From assembly GCA_021828925.1 (NCBI GenBank), contig JAJZCT010000229.1:1-5964 (forward strand): DNA of 5,964 bases, given 5' to 3'. This document shows positions 1-4,847 of the stretch, in pieces. Made by a program: the position numbers and the translations under genes. The notes beneath the pieces are model-generated. The model was given only the letters and a program-made list of their open reading frames with translations, was not told where the DNA came from and did not search any database. Source of the DNA: Planctomycetota bacterium (GTDB lineage Bacteria; Planctomycetota; Phycisphaerae; WQYP01). Position 1 is the stretch's first letter. Each line of letters opens with the position of its first letter.

Positions 1-1
1 T

Positions 2-223
2 TTCACTGACGCACCGGCTTCCGCTTATGCGAACGAATTGCTGACCGATGATGACTGGCAGAGGGCCACTAATATAGGCGTGGCTTTGCCTCAGTGTCTC
101 TGGGTCCACGCCCTGGCCACAAAGATGAGCCTTTTTAGTTCCAGTAATGATCTTGGCGCGGGCGTAATACGCAGCACACAAACGATAACCTGCGAACAAC
201 TCAACGCTGCCGCATTGAGCTAA
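2..223 (+). CDS. Possible 3' end of an unidentified gene (partial)
   Basis: An open frame enters from the left edge and ends at the TAA at 221-223, giving about 73 codons with no start required inside the window. The translated tail has a mixed, protein-like composition: a stretch around NELLTDDDWQRA, then a more hydrophobic part around ALPQCLWVHALATKM, ending in NAAALS. I recognise no family, motif or membrane segment, so no function is proposed. A TTG at 38-40 could be an internal start but has no clear ribosome binding site, so a truncated upstream gene is the more natural reading. Against it, third-position GC is only slightly raised and the opposite strand is also open across the same bases. 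The region could therefore be non-coding. Confidence 0.3.
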   Translation, partial: FTDAPASAYANELLTDDDWQRATNIGVALPQCLWVHALATKMSLFSSSNDLGAGVIRSTQTITCEQLNAAALS

Positions 224-282
224 CGGACCTATTCGACGGGTGCGTACACGGCATGGTTGAATACCCAAGGAAAATTGGAAGT

Positions 283-328
283 CGATTGTTGTGGCGATTG
301 TTGTGGCATGTTGCGGCATTTGTACGGC
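283..328 (+). repeat. 12-bp tandem direct repeat, two exact and two degenerate copies
   Basis: The unit CGATTGTTGTGG occurs twice back to back (283-294 and 295-306). Two weaker copies follow, ATGTTGCGGC (308-317) and ATTTGTACGGC (318-328), so the array reaches to about 18 bases before the WYL regulator start codon. Direct repeats just upstream of a regulator gene are a common layout for binding sites, and WYL regulators often control nearby promoters. Binding is inference. A simple slippage repeat is the alternative. Confidence 0.6.
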
Positions 329-338
329 ACGGGATAAT
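311..338 (+). promoter_or_regulatory. Weak promoter candidate for the WYL regulator gene
   Basis: TTGCGG (311-316) and GATAAT (333-338) are separated by 16 bases. The -10 box matches TATAAT at five of six positions; the -35 box matches only TTG. The expected transcription start falls at about 344-347, on or next to the ATG at 347, so the mRNA could be leaderless. This fits the absence of a good Shine-Dalgarno sequence. The -35 box overlaps the degenerate third repeat copy. Confidence 0.3.
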
Positions 339-346
339 AGCGGCCT

Positions 347-1300
347 ATGGCCAAAAGTCGGTACAGTAAATTTCGATCACGCCTCTGGAAGATTGTGGAA
401 ATCGACCGCCAACTGCGCGAGCAATGGCACCGGGGTCGCCCCTGTACCAAAGAATCGCTACTGGCTGGGTTGAAGGATATCGATGAGCGCACGTTGCGGC
501 GTCTTATTGAACTGATGCGCGACGACTTGCACGCTCCCATTGAATATGACCGCGCCCTGCAAACCTACAAATACACGAACCTCACCTGGGTGGTGCCCAA
601 TGTACAACTGGATGAGGACGAAATGCACGTCTTGGCCACAGCGGTGCAGGCCATCCGCCCGGTCATGCCGCCGTCGCTGTCCAAGCGCCTCGATAAACTG
701 CTATCCAAATTGCTCGATGCCCTGCCGGAAAGCCAACGCGATGAAGTCCGCCGCGCGCAAGGGCGGGTGGAATTTGTGCCAGCCCCCGTACTATCCAAAG
801 GATCTCAATGGTTTGAACCGTTGCACCAAGCCATTGGCGGGCGGCTTTCAGTCGATATGACTTATTATGTACAGACCAGGGAACAGGAAACCCAGCGGCG
901 CTTTGATCCCTATTATCTGCGGAATTATCAAGGGGCCTGGTACGTGGCGGGCTACGACCACCTGACCAAGCACTGGCCAATTTTAAAGCTCGCGCGCATT
1001 CGAGCCTTAAGCGTGTCCGAGGATCTCTATGATGTACGCCCCTTCAGCGCCGCCGAATACTTTAAGAACAGCCTGGGCATCATGGTCGGCGGCGCGCCAC
1101 AACTTGTGCGAATTCGCCTGACCGGTTACGCCGCAAGCACCGCCGACGAGCAGCTCTGGCCGCCGGGGTTCACCTACCAGGCCGCCAGCCCGGCAGAAGG
1201 CATTTTGTGCGGCGAAGTGACAAATCTCATCGACCTGATCCCCTGGGTGGCGTCATTTCAGGGTGACGCGGAAATTCTTCCCGAAATCCCGCCCAATTAA
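347..1300 (+). CDS. WYL-domain transcriptional regulator (YafY-like)
   Basis: This is a complete 317-residue protein with the three-part layout of WYL regulators. An N-terminal winged helix-turn-helix spans about residues 8-78, with the recognition region near DERTLRRLIELMRDDL (45-60) followed by the typical APIEYD wing (63-68). A linker and WYL domain follow, where FDPYYLRNYQGAWYVAGYD (186-204) carries the signature with WYV (198-200) in place of W-Y-L. A C-terminal WCX-like region covers about 250-310. The family consists of DNA-binding regulators that sense a ligand, often a nucleotide or nucleic acid, through the WYL domain; some control defence or DNA-damage genes. The ligand and targets here cannot be read from the sequence. 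The ATG at 347 is the first plausible start. Only a GGGAT lies upstream, so translation may be leaderless. No defence genes are visible beside it, and tandem repeats in front of it suggest autoregulation. Confidence 0.9.
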   Translation: MAKSRYSKFRSRLWKIVEIDRQLREQWHRGRPCTKESLLAGLKDIDERTLRRLIELMRDDLHAPIEYDRALQTYKYTNLTWVVPNVQLDEDEMHVLATAVQAIRPVMPPSLSKRLDKLLSKLLDALPESQRDEVRRAQGRVEFVPAPVLSKGSQWFEPLHQAIGGRLSVDMTYYVQTREQETQRRFDPYYLRNYQGAWYVAGYDHLTKHWPILKLARIRALSVSEDLYDVRPFSAAEYFKNSLGIMVGGAPQLVRIRLTGYAASTADEQLWPPGFTYQAASPAEGILCGEVTNLIDLIPWVASFQGDAEILPEIPPN

Positions 1301-1386
1301 TCGCCCGACTGCAACCACGGAAAGCCGACGGTACCATTTTGCTTGCCCATCGCCCTTGCCGGCCGCAAACTAACTTCCAACGCCGT

Positions 1387-1421
1387 CCCCGCCGCCCGTC
1401 CCCCATGTTGTCCCCCCGCCC
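1387..1421 (-). other. Potential G-quadruplex on the minus strand
   Basis: The plus strand has five C-runs of 4, 3, 5, 6 and 3 bases (1387-1390, 1395-1397, 1400-1404, 1412-1417, 1419-1421). On the minus strand these are G-runs with loops of 1, 7, 2 and 4 bases, which meets the usual G3+N1-7 rule with one spare run. It lies in the gap between the WYL gene and tRNA-Ala. The pattern is seen directly; folding is inferred. The surrounding 1301-1519 holds no gene I can support. A short hairpin, GCGGC-CCC-GCCGC (1445-1457), lies there too but lacks a U-tract. Confidence 0.5.
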
Positions 1422-1477
1422 TTGGTAACTGTAACCACCTAATGGCGGCCCCGCCGCTCCACCGCTCAGCCGCACAG

Positions 1478-1506
1478 TTGCTTAAACCCACAGCATCCGT
1501 TAATTT
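1478..1506 (+). promoter_or_regulatory. Weak promoter candidate for tRNA-Ala
   Basis: TTGCTT (1478-1483) and TAATTT (1501-1506) are separated by 17 bases and lie 13 bases before the tRNA. Each box keeps only three consensus positions. Spacing and placement are the main support. Confidence 0.3.
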
Positions 1507-1519
1507 AGTATTCATACCC

Positions 1520-1590
1520 GGGGACGTCGTTCAATGGGAGGACGGCGCGTTCGCAATGCGCAGATGGGGGTTCGATTCCCCTCGTCTCCA
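1520..1590 (+). tRNA. tRNA-Ala, anticodon CGC
   Basis: The 71 bases fold as a full cloverleaf. The acceptor GGGGACG pairs with CGTCTCC and includes the G3-U70 wobble pair that identifies alanine tRNAs. The D arm is GTTC/GGAC with a 7-base loop. The anticodon stem GCGCG/TGCGC holds the loop TTCGCAA with anticodon CGC at 1552-1554, which reads GCG. The T stem GGGGG/CCCCT closes the loop TTCGATT. A73 is the discriminator. The 3' CCA is not encoded, since AT follows, so it must be added by nucleotidyltransferase. The gene stands alone and is convergent with prfA. Confidence 0.93.
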
Positions 1591-1966
1591 ATAAGTACAT
1601 AAGCCCATATTGCCGCGTTACTCTCGCCGAGTGGCCGGCAGCGTCGCATCCGAAAAGGCTTAGCGCCTGATCGTCGTGTCAGAAACCATTTCCAGTTTCA
1701 CCCCTCCACAGGGATGCCGCACACCAGCCATCCTTCAGGGCCGTCGGATTCCTATGATTTCCAATTTTACTTACGCCTGGAAAACTTGCCGCGCAATCAG
1801 GGCGGCGGCTATGCCATGGGAGGGCCAGTCTGGCGGATGGCGATCTAGCGCGCTATCGTGGTGGGTCATTTCTAAGCCGTGAGCCGTGGTCGGACGGATC
1901 TCGCGACGGCCACCGGATTGTCACCATGGGTCGGGGATACATTTTTCGCGGGGAGCGTGGCGGGGA
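1591..1966. other. 376-base gap without a convincing gene
   Basis: This gap lies between tRNA-Ala (plus) and the end of prfA (minus). It contains no clear intrinsic terminator. AGGC-TTAGC-GCCT at 1656-1668, with a short A-run on its left, is a weak hairpin pointing leftward, and GTGGTCG/CGGCCAC at about 1886-1913 is another. A 44-codon frame at 1714-1848 (ATG to TAG) reads as a fairly natural small protein, but it has no spaced ribosome binding site and I do not recognise it. A 68-codon frame at 1676-1882 looks like chance. prmC, which often follows prfA, is not here. Confidence 0.5.
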
Positions 1967-3091
1967 TTACTGGGACGGGGTTGTGGAATCAAGCATGGAT
2001 TCGAGTTGGCGCTCGCGGGCCAGGTCACGCAGGGCCATGAGAAGATCGGACATTTCGCCGGCGATAATATTTTCCAGGGGGAAGTTGCGGTTCAGGCGGT
2101 GGTCGGTCAGGCGGTTCTGGGGGAAGTTATAAGTGCGGATGCGTTCATTGCGATCGCCGCTGCCGATCATTTCGCGGCGTGCATCGGAACGCTGGGCGCG
2201 ACGCTGTTGATCAAAGAATTCGAAAACGCGGGATCGTAAAATGCGCCAGGCTTTGTCGCGGTTCTTATGCTGGCTGCGTTCTTCCCGCATACGCACGGTA
2301 ATGCCGGTGGGCAAATGCGTTAATTGCACCGCGGACTCAACTTTATTGACATTCTGACCTCCCGGCCCGCCCGCTCGCGAAACATCCTCGCGAACATCAG
2401 CGGGATTTATTTCAATGGCGGATTGATCGGGTTCCGGCAGTACAGCCACAGTGGCAGCGCTGGTATGAACGCGGCCCTGCGTTTCAGTTTCCGGCACACG
2501 TTGCACACGGTGGCCGCCCGATTCCATGGCCAGCAATTCAACCACGCCGGAACCACGGACATTGGCGATGAATTCGCGAAAGCCGCCGTGTTCGGTGGGG
2601 GAAAAATCCAGCACATCAAAGCGCCAGTTGTTTTTTTCGCTGAATCGCCGATACATTTCCGCGAGGTCTCGGGCAAATAAAGCAGCTTCATCGCCGCCGG
2701 TACCCGCGCGGATTTCCAGCATCATGGAATCCGAAGCACCGCGTTGCCCGGCGAGAAATTCATCGAGCATCTGGTCCAGCAAAGGATTTATGCGCTGATT
2801 CAATTCCAGAAGCTGCGCGGCGGCCAAGTTACGAAAGTCCTGGTCTTCAGCGACGTCATCCGCAATTTGCCGCGCTTCCACAGCATCGGCATGAAGTTTG
2901 AGATACGTGCGATAGAGCGCCAGAGATTTTTCCAGCCGCCCGTTCTCACGTGATAATTCTACCAGCCGGGCTGAATTGGTAGTGGCACCGGCTTCTTCCA
3001 GTTCGCGTTGCACAGCCCCCTGCCGCTCGTGCATGCCGTGGAGCTTTTGCAGCACCAGATCATGGCCCTTCGTGCGCACCGTATCCGACAT
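1967..3091 (-). CDS. prfA: Peptide chain release factor 1
   Basis: This 374-residue cytoplasmic protein recognises UAA and UAG in the ribosomal A site and triggers hydrolysis of peptidyl-tRNA. An N-terminal coiled domain (about 1-110) is followed by the release-factor core starting at EIRAGTGGDEAALFARDL (126-143). The stop-codon reading tripeptide sits in VQRVPETETQGR as Pro200-Glu201-Thr202. This is the P-x-T form of RF1, not the SPF of RF2. The catalytic GGQ is at 244-246, within RAGGPGGQNVNK, followed by the conserved THLPTGITV and EERSQHKNRDKA. Length is normal for RF1. The start at 3091 has AGGAAG (3099-3104) seven bases upstream. It is followed on its own strand by no prmC. It lies downstream of rpmE but behind a terminator, so it probably needs its own promoter or readthrough; I see no clear promoter. 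Confidence 0.97.
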   Translation of the reverse strand: MSDTVRTKGHDLVLQKLHGMHERQGAVQRELEEAGATTNSARLVELSRENGRLEKSLALYRTYLKLHADAVEARQIADDVAEDQDFRNLAAAQLLELNQRINPLLDQMLDEFLAGQRGASDSMMLEIRAGTGGDEAALFARDLAEMYRRFSEKNNWRFDVLDFSPTEHGGFREFIANVRGSGVVELLAMESGGHRVQRVPETETQGRVHTSAATVAVLPEPDQSAIEINPADVREDVSRAGGPGGQNVNKVESAVQLTHLPTGITVRMREERSQHKNRDKAWRILRSRVFEFFDQQRRAQRSDARREMIGSGDRNERIRTYNFPQNRLTDHRLNRNFPLENIIAGEMSDLLMALRDLARERQLESMLDSTTPSQ

Positions 3092-3158
3092 ATCGCCACT
3101 TCCTGAAATCTAAAAGCCCGCGCGGCAAACTGATTAATCCGCATCAATAAAAACGTAA

Positions 3159-3242
3159 CCGTTCACAGAGATGAGATCGAGCAGGCTGGGAAGCCTGCAT
3201 CACAATGCGGGCCATGCCCCCCGTCGGTGTAGCCGTGAACGG
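3159..3242 (-). other. Structured element between rpmE and prfA, possible ncRNA, leader or intergenic repeat
   Basis: Perfect 8-bp arms CCGTTCAC (3159-3166) and GTGAACGG (3235-3242) enclose a perfect 7-bp hairpin, GCAGGCT-GGGA-AGCCTGC (3181-3198). A smaller hairpin, GGGC-CAT-GCCC (3209-3219), lies inside as well, giving a three-way-junction shape. On the minus strand the closing stem is followed by TTACGTTTTTATT, a U-rich tail. The prfA start is 67 bases further on. The same 11-base string AATAAAAACGT (plus sense) occurs at 3146-3156 and again at 3246-3256, 100 bases apart. I do not recognise a known riboswitch. It could be a leader of prfA, a small RNA ending in its own terminator, or a dispersed intergenic repeat. 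Confidence 0.5.
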
Positions 3243-3288
3243 ATAAATAAAAACGTCGCGCCCGGCCTTGCGGCGGACACGACGTTTT
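3243..3288 (-). terminator. Intrinsic terminator of rpmE
   Basis: Perfect 9-bp arms AAAACGTCG (3250-3258) and CGACGTTTT (3280-3288) are separated by 21 bases that can form a further short CGCC/GGCG helix. On the minus strand the stem is followed by a U-rich run, TTTTTATTTA, and begins 20 bases after the rpmE stop. On the plus strand it is followed by CCGTTTTT, so it may work both ways. Confidence 0.8.
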
Positions 3289-3308
3289 CCGTTTTTGGCA
3301 AGCCCATG

Positions 3309-3539
3309 CTACTTGGTGGATTGCATGGCCTTTTTCACATCAAAATTCGCGTACTTTTTCTGGAAGCGTTCTACACGACCAGCCGTATCGACGAATTTCT
3401 GTTTACCGGTGTAAAACGGATGGCAAACGCCGCAAATATCAACTTCGATGCGTTTGGATGCCGATCCGGTTTCAAACGTGTTGCCGCAAGCACAATGGGC
3501 TTTGACAAAATTGTAATCGGGATGGACTTTTTCTTTCAT
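3309..3539 (-). CDS. rpmE: 50S ribosomal protein L31, zinc-binding type
   Basis: This 76-residue protein of the large ribosomal subunit has the L31 start [12 protein letters not shown] and the conserved [20 protein letters not shown] segment (40-59). Cysteines 16, 18, 36 and 39 (CAC and CGVC) are the zinc ligands of the C+ form, so this is the zinc-replete paralogue and not the zinc-free YkgM type. The C-terminal tail ([16 protein letters not shown]) is of usual length. The ATG at 3539 has AAAGGA six bases upstream (3546-3551). The gene follows tRNA-Met, has its own -10 box, and ends just before a strong terminator, so it is probably transcribed mainly as a single gene. prfA lies next on the same strand, a common pairing. 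Confidence 0.97.
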   Translation of the reverse strand: MKEKVHPDYNFVKAHCACGNTFETGSASKRIEVDICGVCHPFYTGKQKFVDTAGRVERFQKKYANFDVKKAMQSTK

Positions 3540-3572
3540 GATGGATCCTTTCGTATCTATTCATCTAACCCT

Positions 3573-3578
3573 ATTATA
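3573..3578 (-). promoter_or_regulatory. -10 box of the rpmE promoter
   Basis: A perfect TATAAT on the minus strand lies 33 bases before the rpmE ATG and implies a leader of about 26 bases. No good -35 box is found 16-18 bases upstream, so the promoter may need an activator or tolerate a weak -35. Confidence 0.5.
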
Positions 3579-3601
3579 GGGCCGAAATTAACGCCAGTCT
3601 G

Positions 3602-3622
3602 GCCGCATTCCGCACATGCGGC
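3602..3622 (-). terminator. Hairpin downstream of tRNA-Met, possible terminator or processing site
   Basis: Perfect 7-bp arms GCCGCAT and ATGCGGC with a 7-base loop begin eight bases after the tRNA 3' end on the minus strand. There is no U-tract after it, so an intrinsic terminator in the strict sense is not shown. It may instead protect or define the tRNA 3' trailer. Confidence 0.35.
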
Positions 3623-3630
3623 ACTGTTAC

Positions 3631-3703
3631 TAGCGGCGTCCGGACTCGAACCGGAGACCTTGGGCTTATGAATCCCGCGCTCTACCAACTGAGCTACGCC
3701 GCC
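3631..3703 (-). tRNA. tRNA-Met (elongator type), anticodon CAT
   Basis: The 73 bases fold as a cloverleaf. The acceptor GGCGGCG pairs with CGCCGCT (last pair G1-U72). The D arm is GCTC/GAGC with an 8-base AGTTGGTA loop. The T arm TCCGG/CCGGA closes TTCGAGT. The anticodon loop TTCATAA has CAT at 3668-3670 (complement). The anticodon stem is weak: only three G-C pairs are flanked by C27-A43 and A31-G39 mismatches; the A31 mismatch resembles known bacterial elongator Met tRNAs. Initiator identity is unlikely because the three stacked G-C pairs next to the loop are absent. A tRNA-Ile2 read with lysidine at C34 cannot be excluded. CCA is not encoded. Confidence 0.9.
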
Positions 3704-3720
3704 GGATTTTCAAGCCCCGC

Positions 3721-3750
3721 ATTATAGCCCAAACCGCCTGATTGTGGCAA
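3721..3750 (-). promoter_or_regulatory. Strong sigma70-like promoter of tRNA-Met
   Basis: On the minus strand TTGCCA (3745-3750, five of six) and a perfect TATAAT (3721-3726) are separated by 18 bases. The predicted start is about ten bases before the tRNA 5' end. It is divergent from the dehydrogenase promoter. Confidence 0.75.
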
Positions 3751-3760
3751 ATCATCGGTA

Positions 3761-3773
3761 ATTCTTGAAGAAT
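3761..3773. promoter_or_regulatory. Perfect 13-bp palindrome, candidate operator
   Basis: ATTCTT-G-AAGAAT is a perfect inverted repeat with 6-bp arms. It covers the predicted -35 box of the rightward promoter (3765-3770) and lies 11 bases beyond the -35 box of the leftward tRNA promoter. The position suits a repressor of the dehydrogenase operon. The binding protein is unknown. Confidence 0.5.
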
Positions 3774-3793
3774 CAGCCTGTAGGCCGTACACT
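3765..3793 (+). promoter_or_regulatory. Promoter candidate of the dehydrogenase operon
   Basis: TTGAAG (3765-3770) and TACACT (3788-3793) are separated by 17 bases; each matches the consensus at four of six positions. The predicted start near 3800 gives a leader of about 37 bases that contains the hairpin at 3804-3819. Confidence 0.45.
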
Positions 3794-3803
3794 GCGCCGC
3801 TTT

Positions 3804-3819
3804 GGCGGAAATATCCGCC
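3804..3819 (+). promoter_or_regulatory. Leader hairpin upstream of the aldo/keto reductase
   Basis: GGCGGA-AATA-TCCGCC is a perfect 6-bp stem with a tetraloop, ending seven bases before the Shine-Dalgarno region (AGGAAAGG, about 3826-3833). Its left arm can also pair with CGCC at 3795-3798, so two exclusive folds exist. It may stabilise the mRNA or tune translation. Confidence 0.4.
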
Positions 3820-3836
3820 GCGCGGAGGAAAGGACT

Positions 3837-4772
3837 ATGCAGTACAATTTATTGGGTAAAATGGATTTACGTGTCTCCCGCCTTAGCTACGGAGCCTCGC
3901 CACTGGGATCGGCATTTGGGCCGGTTCGGGAAGAAGACGGCATTGCCACGGTTCATGCGGCGCTGGACTGCGGAATCAACCTTATTGATGTGTCACCATT
4001 TTATGGCTTGACCAAAGCCGAGACGCTTCTGGGCAAGGCGCTGAAAACAATTAAACGTGACCGCTATTATCTATCGACGAAAGTTGGGCGCTACGGCAAT
4101 GACGCCCGGGATTTTGATTTTTCAGCCAAACGAGTGATTGCCAGTGTGGATGAGAGTCTCGGACGCCTGGGGCTGGACTATGTTGATTTAATTCAGTGCC
4201 ATGATATTGAATTTGGATCATTGGATCAGGTTATCCATGAAACCATTCCCGCGCTACGGAAATTGCGGGATACCGGGAAGGTTCGATATATTGGCATTAC
4301 AGGGCTGCCCTTGAAAATATTCCGGGAGGTTCTGGCACAAACGCATGTGGATGTGATTCTCTCTTATTGCCACTATTCACTTAATGATTCGTCCCTGTCA
4401 CAGTTGATTCCCCTGCTGAAACAGAAAGGCGTTGGCGTCATCAGCGCTTCACCGTTGTCGATGGGGTTATTAAGCGATCAGGGGCCGCCGACGTGGCATC
4501 CGGCACCGGCGGATATTCAGGCGGCGTGCGCCAAGGCGGCAGAACATTGCCAAAAACGCGGGAGCAATATTTCCCAACTGGCGCTGCAATATTCCTTGGC
4601 CAATGCGGATATCGCCACCACGCTGGTGGGCACTGCGAAAGAACAAAATATCCGCATGAATGCCCAGTGGGCGGACGAACCGCTGGACCGGCAACTGCTG
4701 GCGGAAGTATTGGAAATTCTTAAACCGATTCAAGGAAAGTCCTGGCCCAGCGGCCGCAAAGAAAATAATTAA
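3837..4772 (+). CDS. Aldo/keto reductase, L-galactose 1-dehydrogenase-like
   Basis: This 311-residue cytoplasmic enzyme is expected to oxidise C1 of a sugar with NAD(P)+ to give a lactone. The AKR tetrad is visible: Asp51 and Tyr56 in DVSPFYG, Lys82 in STKVGRYG, and His122 in QCHD. The segments CHDIEFGSLDQ, GITGLPLKIF, VDVILSYCHYSLNDSSL, KGVGVISASPLSMGLL and QGPPTWHPA closely match what I recall of plant L-galactose dehydrogenase, and LALQYSLAN and LVGT near the C-terminus are typical of its cofactor end. L-Fucose or D-arabinose dehydrogenases are close alternatives. The ATG at 3837 is chosen because AGGAAAGG lies just upstream and the family start QYNLLGKMDLRVSRLSYGAS begins here. An in-frame TTG at 3765 lies in the promoter and is not needed. 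It precedes the zinc dehydrogenase by 75 bases, probably in one operon. Confidence 0.92.
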   Translation: MQYNLLGKMDLRVSRLSYGASPLGSAFGPVREEDGIATVHAALDCGINLIDVSPFYGLTKAETLLGKALKTIKRDRYYLSTKVGRYGNDARDFDFSAKRVIASVDESLGRLGLDYVDLIQCHDIEFGSLDQVIHETIPALRKLRDTGKVRYIGITGLPLKIFREVLAQTHVDVILSYCHYSLNDSSLSQLIPLLKQKGVGVISASPLSMGLLSDQGPPTWHPAPADIQAACAKAAEHCQKRGSNISQLALQYSLANADIATTLVGTAKEQNIRMNAQWADEPLDRQLLAEVLEILKPIQGKSWPSGRKENN

Positions 4773-4847
4773 ACGCAATAGGTAAGGCTATTTTCAGGCC
4801 GCCACTGATTCCGCTGCCCGATCGCCCGGCCAAAGAAGGATCAACCC

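Noticed and set aside
1..319. Open frame on the minus strand from the ATG at 319 off the left edge
   Set aside because: It is open without a stop but crosses the tandem repeats and the region just in front of the WYL gene, and its translation shows no recognisable motif. The plus-strand frame over the same bases is slightly better but also weak.
229..540. 103-residue minus-strand frame
   Set aside because: It overlaps the start and HTH region of the well-supported WYL gene on the opposite strand and is arginine/serine-rich like a shadow frame.
1676..1882. 68-residue plus-strand frame in the gap after tRNA-Ala
   Set aside because: It has no ribosome binding site and an arginine/tryptophan/serine-rich translation without any motif.
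2324..2680. Plus-strand frames inside prfA
   Set aside because: They are antisense to an intact and clearly recognised release factor 1.
1967..3091. RF2 (prfB) instead of RF1
   Set aside because: The tripeptide is P-x-T, not SPF, and no in-frame UGA programmed frameshift is needed because the frame is intact from its ribosome binding site.
3171..3671. 166-residue plus-strand frame
   Set aside because: It runs through the structured element, the rpmE terminator, rpmE in antisense and part of the tRNA, so it is a chance frame.
3739..3754. Imperfect palindrome TGATTGTGGCAAATCA over the tRNA-Met -35 box
   Set aside because: Only the outer 5-bp arms match; this is expected by chance often enough and a tRNA promoter is not an obvious target.
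3765..3836. 24-residue N-terminal extension of the aldo/keto reductase from a TTG
   Set aside because: The TTG lies in the predicted -35 box and palindrome, has no Shine-Dalgarno, and the extension is not family-like. The ATG at 3837 has a strong AGGAAAGG.
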